A DNA stretch of 64,000 nucleotides, from assembly GCA_944324165.1 (NCBI GenBank), contig CALUVG010000010.1, positions 1 through 64,000 of the forward strand, given 5' to 3'. The notes below the pieces were generated by a model. It was given only the letters and a program-made list of their open reading frames with translations, did no database searches and had not been told where the DNA came from. Source of the stretch: Candidatus Gastranaerophilales bacterium (GTDB taxonomy: Bacteria; Cyanobacteriota; Vampirovibrionia; Gastranaerophilales; Gastranaerophilaceae). Positions 52,916-61,024 of the stretch are shown here, in pieces. Position 1 is the first letter of the stretch, and the number at the start of each line of letters is the position of its first letter. Made by a program: the position numbers and the translations under genes.

Positions 52916-54317
52916 AAAAATATTATTGTTAAATTTAATAATCTTACTCGGCAGCCTCGGATTTTGCGCAGATATAGGCAATACAATTAAAGAGGATGAA
53001 TACCCCCATGCGGATGCAGTGTTACCCCAAAAAACAGATTCAAATTTTATAATTCAGGGCGGTGTTGAAAAAAATATTGATATGACACTTGACAGATGTT
53101 TGGAATTGGCATTGGGCAACAATCCGCAGATAAATTCCGCATTTCACGATATACTGGCGTCAGATTCCCGAATAAAACAAGTTTGGTCAAATTACTTTCC
53201 AAAAGTCAGCTGGCAAACCGGTTATACAAGAATTCGTCAATTGCAATTGTCTGACGCTTTGGGACAAAATTTAACCTTCAATTATTATGTTCTCGGACAA
53301 ATAACATTGCAGCAAATGCTTTATGACTTTGGGGTAACTCAAAATCAGGCAACAATAAGACGTTTGGATTATGAAGGATATAAAACAACTCTTGCCGCAA
53401 CTATTAATGATGTTATTTATCAAACAAAGGACGCTTATTACAATCTTTTATATACCTTTGAAAACAGAAGAGTTGCGCAGGATACTGTGGACAAATTTGA
53501 ACTGTTTTATAATCAGGCAAAAGCTTTTTACGAAATAGGAATGAACCCTAAGGTCGATGTTACAATAGCAGAGGCAAACCTTAGTGATGCGAAACTAAAG
53601 TATATTCAAGCTGATAATGCCGTAAATCTTGCTGTCGCCAGACTGAATAATGTTATGGGTGTGCCTTTTATTGACAAATATAATGTTCAGGATAAATTGC
53701 GTTATCAGCCTGTAGATATTTCTTTTGAACAGGCGATAGAAATTGCACGTGATGCACGTCCAGAACTTAAACTTGCTGAACTGAAAGTTGAAACTGCCAA
53801 TCAAACACTAAAACTTGTTAAAAAATCATATTATCCAACATTGTCTGTTGAAGGTCAATTGCAAATAGGTGGTAAAAGCTGGACATCCAACCACGGTTAT
53901 AATATCGGCGGATATTTAAATTTCCCAACAGTAAACGGTATGCTTATCAAAAACGAAATAAGCGAAGCCAGATATCTATATGACAAAGAAATAGCAAATG
54001 CTAAAAATACACAGAATACAATTTATCTTGAGATTCAAAATGCTTTTTTGACTTTGCAGGAAAAGAAAAATCAGATGCCGGTTGCGCTTTTGCAGGTTAA
54101 ACAGGCAAAAGAAAACTATGAACTTTCGTACGGGCGTTACAGAGTAGGTGAAGCAAGCCCTACAGAGTTAAAAGACGCACAAATTTTGTATCAGAACGCA
54201 CAGTTGAATTACTATAATGCTTTGTATCAGTATAACTCTGCTAAAGCTCAATTAGAAAAATCTATTGGTAAAAACATAAACCCGGAAAATGATGAAATAA
54301 TAGAGCTGAATTCTTAA
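52908..54317 (+). CDS. TolC-family outer-membrane efflux protein
   Basis: 469 residues. Signal peptide LLLNLIILLGSLGFCA, cut near residue 22. Two structural repeats of long helices, MTLDRCLELALGNNPQINSA and VSFEQAIEIARDARPELKLA, form the tunnel. It is the outer-membrane duct of the upstream pump. A related gene is at 58712. Confidence 0.92.
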   Translation: MFKKILLLNLIILLGSLGFCADIGNTIKEDEYPHADAVLPQKTDSNFIIQGGVEKNIDMTLDRCLELALGNNPQINSAFHDILASDSRIKQVWSNYFPKVSWQTGYTRIRQLQLSDALGQNLTFNYYVLGQITLQQMLYDFGVTQNQATIRRLDYEGYKTTLAATINDVIYQTKDAYYNLLYTFENRRVAQDTVDKFELFYNQAKAFYEIGMNPKVDVTIAEANLSDAKLKYIQADNAVNLAVARLNNVMGVPFIDKYNVQDKLRYQPVDISFEQAIEIARDARPELKLAELKVETANQTLKLVKKSYYPTLSVEGQLQIGGKSWTSNHGYNIGGYLNFPTVNGMLIKNEISEARYLYDKEIANAKNTQNTIYLEIQNAFLTLQEKKNQMPVALLQVKQAKENYELSYGRYRVGEASPTELKDAQILYQNAQLNYYNALYQYNSAKAQLEKSIGKNINPENDEIIELNS

Positions 54318-54448
54318 TATATCCGAAATGCCGGTATGTGTTAACAAAAATTAACAATTCACTTCTTAAAAAGGCAATTTTTTGGGGTTAGCAAACTTTA
54401 TATATATGTAAGCAATATATAGTATATAAAGAGAGAAGAGAGCAAGTT

Positions 54449-54691
54449 ATGACAACTAACACATTTGGTACACTTACAAGAAGAAGACAACCTGTAAAAA
54501 AAGAATTTAGAATAGAAGATATAAAATATTTAGAGAAAAAAGATAAAAGAATGCGTTTTAATAATGCTCAGGATCCAATATATTATGTGTTTGAGTGTAT
54601 TGAAAACAGACCGATTAAAACATTGGCAAAAGAATTTGTAAGAGATTCATTTTTTGAAATAGCAAATTTTGTAACAAAAGTTGTAAGATAA
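54449..54691 (+). CDS. small basic protein, unknown
   Basis: 80 residues, charged N-terminal half (TRRRQPVKKEFRIEDIKYLE) and an amphipathic end. AGAGAAGAGAGC precedes the ATG. Its own terminator follows at 54734, so it is a single transcription unit. No family recognised. Confidence 0.55.
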   Translation: MTTNTFGTLTRRRQPVKKEFRIEDIKYLEKKDKRMRFNNAQDPIYYVFECIENRPIKTLAKEFVRDSFFEIANFVTKVVR

Positions 54692-54733
54692 GTTGGAAAA
54701 TCAATAAGGAAATTAGGATATAGGTAAAGATTA

Positions 54734-54757
54734 GGCGGTTTAAAGACCGCCTTTTTT
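54734..54757 (+). terminator. terminator
   Basis: GGCGGT (54734-54739), loop TTAAAG, ACCGCC (54746-54751), six T. Confidence 0.92.
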
Positions 54758-54775
54758 ATTTGTTTTTATATACAG

Positions 54776-54843
54776 CGGGTCGGCGCGCTGATAAACGGAG
54801 TAGGCAGCGCACCGAACCCGAAGTCTGCTATATTTGCAGACTT
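54776..54843. repeat. tandem strong hairpins, REP-like
   Basis: Left arm CGGGTCGGCGCGCTG (54776-54790) pairs with CAGCGCACCGAACCCG (54805-54820), one bulge and one G-T, loop of 14. Directly after it, AAGTCTGC (54821-54828) pairs with GCAGACTT (54836-54843). No gene is seen between 54758 and 55102. Confidence 0.55.
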
Positions 54844-55102
54844 TACAAAATCTGCCATAAAAATAGCCGTTTTCACGGCCAAACTCATATTGGTAAAAGG
54901 TTAGTGTGTGTAGGAGAAAATAAAGAAAAAGAAAATGGTTTATATTACATGTATGCCACAATAATGTATATCCATAACATATACATCACATATATTTTAC
55001 ATATCTTAATGGTTTTATAACTCATATATAAGTAAGACCCTTGAAAAATTCAGAGAGATATGAAATAATAGAAGTATGAGGACTGAACCTAGAGGAGTTT
55101 TG

Positions 55103-55390
55103 ATGGCAGGAAAGCCGGCAACAAAAGAAGAAAATACAGTAGGTTGGGGTTTCCACCCCAACAATAATAATACAATGCCGGAAGTAAGTTGGGCATACTT
55201 GCCCAACAATGGAAATTTTGCGTTACAAAATTCCTATGTATGTGAAAACTTGCAGAGCGAACATAAGGTACTCACCACAGCCACATATGAGGCTAAAACC
55301 CGCATGAATAGTGCATTTTCGGGGGAGGGGGTTCAAACTCTAAGCCCAGCAAGGCTTTCCGCCACATTACATATTTTGCAAAAAAATTAA
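55103..55390 (+). CDS. possible small protein with repeat inserts
   Basis: 95 residues from the ATG at 55103, which has GAGGAG six bases before it. Two hairpin inserts code for GWGFHPNNNN and SWAYLPNNG: GTTGGGG-TTTCCA-CCCCAAC (55141-55160) and GTTGGGC-ATACTT-GCCCAAC (55187-55206). No domain. It may be a chance frame over repeats. Confidence 0.3.
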   Translation: MAGKPATKEENTVGWGFHPNNNNTMPEVSWAYLPNNGNFALQNSYVCENLQSEHKVLTTATYEAKTRMNSAFSGEGVQTLSPARLSATLHILQKN

Positions 55391-55597
55391 GAGGATACAA
55401 AACTGGCTTAACATAAGTTAATGAACTTGTGTTAAGTTTTTTTGCGTATAAAAAGAGTAAAACTGAGAGATATGAAAAGAGGAACAATAATCAACAATAG
55501 AATAATAAAAAAGGAACCGCAGACTCAAAAACTGACGGAACGCACAAACACGGACACCTTGCGTGCTCTCCCAATTCCTCTCCAATGTGGAGGAGAA

Positions 55598-55654
55598 CGT
55601 CATCCCGCAGCGGCACCGACGCGGCATACGGAAGTCGTCGCCTTGCGGGATCTC
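55598..55654 (-). repeat. 57-bp imperfect palindrome, copy 1
   Basis: Read leftward it begins GAGATCCCGCAAGGCGAC and ends CCGCTGCGGGATGACG. Its partner at 57847-57903 has the same length and ends and about 45 of 57 matching bases. Confidence 0.75.
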
Positions 55655-55659
55655 CACAA

Positions 55660-55734
55660 CCTCTCCCAGGGGGAGGTCAAATTTCTTAGTGAGCAGCGCG
55701 AACTTAGAAATTTGGGAGGGGGTCGGACAAGTCC
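55660..55734 (+). repeat. 75-bp imperfect palindrome, copy A
   Basis: CCTCTCCCAGGGGGAGG, AAATTTCT, then AGAAATTT and GGAGGGGGTCGGACAAGTCC. Copy B at 55874-55950 shares this plan. GC-rich relative to the region. Confidence 0.65.
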
Positions 55735-55873
55735 GCATTTATACACTGAGTGGCTGCTAAAGAAGTCCAATTACCCCCACCAAACTCAAAATCGTCACCC
55801 TGGAGGATTTTCGGAAGGGCGCCGTGTTTGCCGTGTGGCGCAAGAATTATTATCAACCAACGAATCATATTTT

Positions 55874-55950
55874 CCTCTCCAGGGGGGAGGAAGAAATTTG
55901 TTGCCGAACGGAGAGAGGCTAGAAATTTCAGGAGGGGGTCGGACCAGTCC
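55874..55950 (+). repeat. 75-bp imperfect palindrome, copy B
   Basis: CCTCTCCAGGGGGGAGG, GAAATTTG, then AGAAATTTCAGGAGGGGG and TCGGACCAGTCC, nearly repeating copy A 215 bases downstream. A further inverted pair (GAACCACT/AGTGGTTC) lies at 55971-56007. Between 55391 and 56101 no gene is seen; the long open frame there is repeats. Confidence 0.65.
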
Positions 55951-56101
55951 ATATATACTCCCCCCACCCGAACCACTAAACTCACGAAAGTTCGTTAAGT
56001 GGTTCCGCCCTCCCCTCAGGAGAGGACACCAAGCCAACCAAGAGAAAACAATCAGTAATACACAATCAGAAGATAGAAACAACAGAAAGGAGCAACTCCA
56101 A

Positions 56102-57253
56102 ATGAAAACCAAAAACAAAATCAACGAATCAACCGCTCAGACACATTCCAGAAACAACGGTACTCACCATACTCACTTCACTCACTTAGTCACGTCCCCA
56201 AAAGCCGCGTTTACTTTGGCGGAAGTCCTCATCACCCTCGCCATAATCGGCGTAGTAGCAGCGATAACGATACCAAGCCTCGTTAAGAACTACAACGAGA
56301 AGGCATGGGGCACAGCAAAAGATGTCTTTGAAAAACGCCTTGAAGTCGCAACTCGCCAAATGAACACAGAAGAAAAACTTGCGGGCTACTCAAATACCAT
56401 GGACTTTGTGAACGAATTGAAGAAGTACATAAAAATAACAAGAGTATGCGACAATAACAATATTACAAAGTGTTTTAACAAAGAAGTGATATGGAACGAG
56501 GGCGAAGACCCAATTGATATGTCCACAATCAAAAACGCGGCATCACTCGGTCAAGACGATTGGGATACAGACACAGTTGCAGTACAATTTGCAAACGGCG
56601 TAAACGCGATAATTGCCTATAATCCAAACACAACACAAGACCCATTTAACAATCAGTTCAGCGCCACCTCAAACAGCATGGCAATACTTTACGATGTGTC
56701 AGGCAATAAGAATCCAAATATGAAGGACAAAGATATAAAATATATTAATGTAACAGAATTAGCTGGTACAACAGGCTGTGCGATAAATCCAGATTTAGTC
56801 GGCGGCATGTGCATAAGCCAGATACTCGCCCCAGGAACAGGGTATAGCCCTATGACATTAGATGAATGTAATCAGGCAGTATCCGACGGAGAATTAGGGA
56901 TACAGGCTTGTTACTACAGTAGTGATTATTGGGCAGGTGCAGTAAAAGCATGCGGCGGAATAAACAATATGCCAACAATGGCTCAGTTAGGAGAACTAGC
57001 AACCTATGTATATAATCATGATAGTACAATAGGCGCCCAAGAGGATATAAGCAGTGGACTTACGCTTGATACAACCAAAGCAAGTCAATTCCTCTCAGTT
57101 TCACCATATTCTAGTTACTTCTTTGTTTGGTCTGGGCAGGAGGGCAGCAGCCTCATCGCGCACAACCGCTACTTCGGCTCTACCAACACGCGCTGGAACA
57201 GCAACGGCCGCGGCAACAGCAACAGGCTCGCGGTTTGTCTAGGTGACAACTAG
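56102..57253 (+). CDS. pilin/pseudopilin-like protein with DGR-type variable C-terminus
   Basis: 383 residues from the ATG at 56102 (GAAAGGAG nine bases upstream). A threonine/histidine-rich leader of 35 residues precedes the prepilin motif AAFTLAEVLITLAIIGVVAA, so it is exported and probably assembled in a type IV-like pilus or secretion system. Cysteines are sparse in the body. The end, VWSGQEGSSLIAHNRYF then GSTNTRWNSNGRGNSNRLAV and CLGDN, looks like the variable face of a C-type lectin fold. See the variable-region feature. Confidence 0.78.
   Translation: MKTKNKINESTAQTHSRNNGTHHTHFTHLVTSPKAAFTLAEVLITLAIIGVVAAITIPSLVKNYNEKAWGTAKDVFEKRLEVATRQMNTEEKLAGYSNTMDFVNELKKYIKITRVCDNNNITKCFNKEVIWNEGEDPIDMSTIKNAASLGQDDWDTDTVAVQFANGVNAIIAYNPNTTQDPFNNQFSATSNSMAILYDVSGNKNPNMKDKDIKYINVTELAGTTGCAINPDLVGGMCISQILAPGTGYSPMTLDECNQAVSDGELGIQACYYSSDYWAGAVKACGGINNMPTMAQLGELATYVYNHDSTIGAQEDISSGLTLDTTKASQFLSVSPYSSYFFVWSGQEGSSLIAHNRYFGSTNTRWNSNGRGNSNRLAVCLGDN
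57143..57232 (+). other. candidate DGR variable region in the pilin gene
   Basis: Twenty-four of 30 successive codons end in C (AAC, AGC, GGC, CGC, TAC, TTC, CTC, ATC, CAC, ACC), although the surrounding genes prefer A/T third bases. Adenine-specific mutagenesis of AAC codons in a template repeat yields NNC codons. No template repeat or DGR-type RT was seen in this window. Confidence 0.55.
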
Positions 57254-57449
57254 TGCTGAGTGCGTTTGACGAGACTGCTTTTAAAGACGTTAAGACGTTA
57301 GGACGCGTCTTGGATTTGCTCCACGCTCACGGAGTCTCGCCTATAGTGCATACGCACAAGTCGGCTCGTTCCGTTCGCTATCCGGACTCGCTCGCTCTGC
57401 TCACTCCGTCCGTCCGCAAATCCGCTAAGACGATAAGTTCGTATCATAA

Positions 57450-57489
57450 AATCAGGCAATGTGGATATCCCATGTTGCCTGATTTTTTT
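57450..57489 (+). terminator. terminator, copy 1
   Basis: AATCAGGCAA (57450-57459) with TTGCCTGATT (57475-57484), then T-run. A near copy is at 57763-57797. Confidence 0.75.
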
Positions 57490-57762
57490 ACATGTCACCG
57501 CGCAACTGCTTGGTTGCTCGCAATAAACGGGTCTACGGGCTGCTCCGCCGGCTCCACGCCGCCGTGTGCGCCCTGCGCCCTCTGCTCGCAATCCGCAAGT
57601 TTTGTAGGGTGGGCAAAGCAATGCGTGCCCACCTTTTTTACTTGTCGGCTTGGTAAAGCCGAGCTACAATGTTGTTGTCGGGCTAAAGCCCGACCTATTG
57701 TTAACTGGGGTGACTAAGTGATTAGGTGATTAAGAGATTAGGTGACTAAGAGGGGTCATTTT

Positions 57763-57797
57763 CAGGCAATGTGACATTCCATGTTGCCTGATTTTTT
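57763..57797 (+). terminator. terminator, copy 2
   Basis: CAGGCAA (57763-57769) with TTGCCTG (57784-57790), then T-run; same stem as copy 1. Confidence 0.7.
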
Positions 57798-57846
57798 GTA
57801 AATACTTAGTGCCTTAGCCCCCTAGTGCCTTAGTGCCTTTAACATA

Positions 57847-57903
57847 GAGATCCCGCAAAGCGACAACTGTGGTATATCGCGCCAAAACCGCTGCGGGATG
57901 ACG
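57847..57903 (+). repeat. 57-bp imperfect palindrome, copy 2
   Basis: GAGATCCCGCAAAGCGAC at the start, CCGCTGCGGGATGACG at the end; opposite orientation to the copy at 55598-55654. The two copies flank the pilin gene. Confidence 0.75.
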
Positions 57904-58014
57904 TGTTGTGTCATCGTGTCCGGCTTTCAAAATTCATCCATTTAAATGGTTGATTTTTTTAAAATCATCATTAATATAAATGTACGAAGGTAGAATTTTA
58001 AAAGGACTATTATC

Positions 58015-58569
58015 ATGGGTAATTCAAATTTATTTACCGGTATATATGCGGGACTTACTAATACTTATGCGCAGCTTGCCGCTCAAAATCCAAACGGGCT
58101 TACGCTCGAAGGTATTTCAGAAGCCCGAAATGATATACAGAATAATCTTACTTTGAACCAATCTTTTGCATCATATTTGCAGACTAATTTTAATAATATT
58201 GATAAAGACGGAGACGGGATTATTTCATCTGAAGATATGACAAACTTAACAAATATGATGAGTGCTCAAGGATTGACTAAAGCTGAATTGACGCAGTTGT
58301 ACGCATCCGGCGCAAGCGGGCTTTCAACCGATACTATTAACAATATTCTGGAACATTTTGATGATATGGATACAAATCATGACGGCAGAATTACACAGGC
58401 TGAAATCTCTGCTTATACCGTAAATTCCGCAAGACAGGAAAAAGTTGATGAATATGCTCATAAAGCCGCTACTGATATGTCTGTATTCTATGGCAGCGAC
58501 TCTTCATCATCCGATTCAGGAACTTACAGTATGTTAAGTTATAGATACAAAACAAGTAGTAACTCATAG
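58015..58569 (+). CDS. EF-hand calcium-binding protein
   Basis: 184 residues. Two canonical EF-hand loops, DKDGDGIISSED (about residues 62-73) and DTNHDGRITQAE (about 122-133), each with Asp/Asn at 1, 3, 5 and Glu/Asp at 12. No signal peptide. Serine-rich end. AAAGGAC precedes the ATG. Probably a calcium buffer or sensor. Confidence 0.82.
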   Translation: MGNSNLFTGIYAGLTNTYAQLAAQNPNGLTLEGISEARNDIQNNLTLNQSFASYLQTNFNNIDKDGDGIISSEDMTNLTNMMSAQGLTKAELTQLYASGASGLSTDTINNILEHFDDMDTNHDGRITQAEISAYTVNSARQEKVDEYAHKAATDMSVFYGSDSSSSDSGTYSMLSYRYKTSSNS

Positions 58570-58619
58570 TACACACACTTAGTAACAAGCGCGGTAATGC
58601 GCTCGGAAAAGGGAATTGG

Positions 58620-58645
58620 AGCTTATCGAAAGATAGGCTTTTTTA
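58620..58645 (+). terminator. terminator with GAAA tetraloop
   Basis: AGCTTATC (58620-58627), GAAA, GATAGGCT (58632-58639), one T-G pair, then T-run. Confidence 0.75.
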
Positions 58646-58711
58646 TTTGTTATATTTTCAAAAATTCAATTTTGTGATATATTGTGAATATTACAAACTT
58701 TAAGTATAAAA

Positions 58712-60028
58712 ATGAAAAAAGTTCTACTGATAATATTAGCATATCTTTTATTTTTACCCTCCTGTTGTTTGGCAATAGAAGATATTAATAAGGTAAATTT
58801 GCAGCAGGCTATTAATATCGCTGTAGAAAATAATATTGATTTACAAAGTGCAAAACTCAATATTGATATTGCTAAAAATCAAATAAAAACTGCTAATAGA
58901 TTGAACAACCCTGATATAAATACATTTTATAACCTTGGAGCAGCGGGCTGGAGTGAACCACAGCAAATGGGGGCATCCGAGCTTATAGAAATAGGCAAGC
59001 GTTCGGCACGTAAAAACCTTGCTAAAGCAAATCTGGAACTAATTAATGAATCCGTAAGGTATACAAAATTTAAATTAAAAATGGATGTTCGAGAAGCCTA
59101 TGTAAAACTTGTTGCTGCAAAATCTGTTTTATATACATTAAAACAACAGCAGGATTTGCAGGAAAATTTATTGCATATTGCTCAAAAAAGATACAAAGCA
59201 AATCTTGTGCCGGAAATAGATGTTATTCAGGCGCAAATTGCCCTAAATCAAATGATTACTCAGGTAAATTCGGCAGAAGTGAATGTTAAAACAGAGTTCA
59301 ATAATTTTAACAAAGTTATAAATGACAAAGAGGGTAAGGTTTATGACACTGTAGATAAGATTTTTGCAGAAGAAAACAATTTTGAAGAACTGTTAACGCC
59401 TGAACCGCAAATGGATGTACCTACTTTTGAAGAAATTGATGAACGCGCACTTGCAAATCGTTTTGATATAAAATTAGCTGCTAATCAGATAGAAGTTGCA
59501 CGCAAAAATCTTATTGTTGTTGCAAGAAAAAGAATTCCCGATATAGAACTCGTGGGCGGCTGGATGTATCAGCGCGCCAATCATACAGATGACAACCGAT
59601 TTAACAGCGGAGCTTATGTCGGGGCGAATATCGTTAATATACCGCTTTTCTACAACTATTCTCCGGAAATTAAAAATGCAAAATTGGAACTTGATCAGGC
59701 AATAATGAATTACAATTCGACTAAAAACAAAGCTTTGATAGATTTGCATTCTGCTTATAGCAAATTTCTTACGGCAAGAACAAATTTAAACGATTATGAG
59801 AAAAAGATTGTAATAGATTCTGAAGAGTTGATTAATGTGTCAGCAAAAAGTTATGAACAGGGAAAATCTGATATTACATCATTGATAGTAATGAAGAAAT
59901 CTTATCAGTCTATAATTCTCGGGTATACTCAGGCAATCGAAAATTATTACAATAGCTGGACAGATTTTTTGCGCGAGGTAAATTCGCAAGAGTTTGACCT
60001 TTATGCGGATGATGAGGATAATCTGTAA
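58712..60028 (+). CDS. TolC-family outer-membrane protein
   Basis: 438 residues. Signal peptide IILAYLLFLPSCCLA; the cysteines in PSCCLA could be a lipobox-like site. NLQQAINIAVENNIDLQSAK and DERALANRFDIKLAANQIEV are the two TolC-type repeats. It resembles metal-efflux TolC proteins (CzcC-like). No RND partner sits beside it. Confidence 0.85.
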   Translation: MKKVLLIILAYLLFLPSCCLAIEDINKVNLQQAINIAVENNIDLQSAKLNIDIAKNQIKTANRLNNPDINTFYNLGAAGWSEPQQMGASELIEIGKRSARKNLAKANLELINESVRYTKFKLKMDVREAYVKLVAAKSVLYTLKQQQDLQENLLHIAQKRYKANLVPEIDVIQAQIALNQMITQVNSAEVNVKTEFNNFNKVINDKEGKVYDTVDKIFAEENNFEELLTPEPQMDVPTFEEIDERALANRFDIKLAANQIEVARKNLIVVARKRIPDIELVGGWMYQRANHTDDNRFNSGAYVGANIVNIPLFYNYSPEIKNAKLELDQAIMNYNSTKNKALIDLHSAYSKFLTARTNLNDYEKKIVIDSEELINVSAKSYEQGKSDITSLIVMKKSYQSIILGYTQAIENYYNSWTDFLREVNSQEFDLYADDEDNL

Positions 60029-60943
60029 TCAGGCTCTTGGGTGAGTTTCGTTATAGACTTCTTTCAGATGCTGTGAAGAAACATGGGTATAAATTTGTGT
60101 ATTTGAAATACTGGCATGCCCCAAAAGTTCCTGCACAACTCTCAAATCAGCTCCGTTTTCAATCAAATGTGTTGCAAAGCTGTGGCGGAAAACGTGCGGT
60201 GTGACATGTTTTGGCAAACTTATTTTTTCTACAACTTCATTAATAACATTTCTGATTGTGCGTGGCTGCAGCCTATATCCTGTATTGTTAATAAAAACAG
60301 GTGAGTCTTCTTCAACAGGTGGCAGGCTATATCCCTTCGCGATTAAAGGTCTTGCCGTTTCAATGTAGCGTTCAAGATATGATTTAGCTCTGTCCGTGAC
60401 AAGAATAATGCGTTCTTTTGAGCCTTTGCCAAATACACGTATTTCATTGTTTTTGAGGTTCAAGTCTCCAAAATTTAGTCCGGATAATTCCGAAACACGC
60501 ATGCCGCTTGCCCACAAAAGTTCTAAAATTGCGCGGTTTCTATATCCTGCCGGGGTTTCTATTTTGATATTATTCAGGATTTTTTCAACCTCATCAGGTG
60601 TTAAAAATTTTGGCAAAGACTGCGGGCGTTTAGGGGTTGTTAAACTCATTGCAGGATTGGACTCTATTTTTCTTTCCCTGTATAAAAATTTATAAAATGT
60701 TCTTAGTGAGGCAACCTTTCTTGCAACCGTTGTTTTTTTGTAATTAAACTTTTGGATAAAATGTAAATATTCTCTTACTTTGGAAAAGTTAACATTTGTA
60801 CACTCTTCACTATCAAGCCAGATTAAAAAGCTTAATATGTCCGAACAGTACGCTTTTGCCGTATGTTTAGAGAAATTCCGCTCTACTAAAATGTATGTTT
60901 TAAAATCTTCCAGATCTTGTTTTGAATTAATATTTAAACTCAT
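60029..60943 (-). CDS. xer: tyrosine recombinase XerC/XerD
   Basis: 304 residues from the ATG at 60943 (the frame is open to 60982). N-terminal SAM-like domain (YILVERNFSKHTAKAYCSDI), catalytic LLWASGMRVSELSGL, GKGSKERIILV (Lys), HVFRHSFATHL (His-x-x-Arg) and LGHASISNTQIYTHV (Tyr). Probably a chromosome-dimer resolving Xer, not an island integrase: no attachment repeat is beside it. The choice between XerC and XerD is not made. Confidence 0.9.
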   Translation of the reverse strand: MSLNINSKQDLEDFKTYILVERNFSKHTAKAYCSDILSFLIWLDSEECTNVNFSKVREYLHFIQKFNYKKTTVARKVASLRTFYKFLYRERKIESNPAMSLTTPKRPQSLPKFLTPDEVEKILNNIKIETPAGYRNRAILELLWASGMRVSELSGLNFGDLNLKNNEIRVFGKGSKERIILVTDRAKSYLERYIETARPLIAKGYSLPPVEEDSPVFINNTGYRLQPRTIRNVINEVVEKISLPKHVTPHVFRHSFATHLIENGADLRVVQELLGHASISNTQIYTHVSSQHLKEVYNETHPRA

Positions 60944-61024
60944 AATTTGCCTTGTTGCTTTTTTCTCATATATATTATACAATGTTATCAGGTGAATGTG
61001 AATAACTTAATAGCAGGAGAAAAA

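Larger units (their letters stand above)
57254..58014. other. GC-rich gene-free stretch after the pilin
   Basis: No convincing gene. AAGACG (in TTAAGACGTTAGG) with CGTCTT at 57304-57309 makes a small hairpin about 40 bases after the pilin stop. REP-like GTCGGGC-TAAA-GCCCGAC (about 57677-57694), GGTGGGC/GCCCACC (about 57605-57633) and two related terminators are present. A frame at 57253-57717 is composed of repeat sequence. Confidence 0.5.

Noticed and set aside
54760-55020. Rightward frame of 86 codons
   Set aside because: It runs through the tandem hairpins and an AT repeat; no ribosome site.
55442-57253. Reading the whole 603-codon open frame as one pilin gene
   Set aside because: The first 220 codons run through GC-rich palindromic repeats; the ATG at 56102 has a proper ribosome site and leads directly to the prepilin motif.
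57253-57717. Rightward frame of 154 codons after the pilin
   Set aside because: It spans a terminator and several REP-like hairpins and has no protein-like pattern.
60029-60943. Third mobile-element integrase
   Set aside because: No tRNA or direct repeats beside it and the sequence has Xer features.
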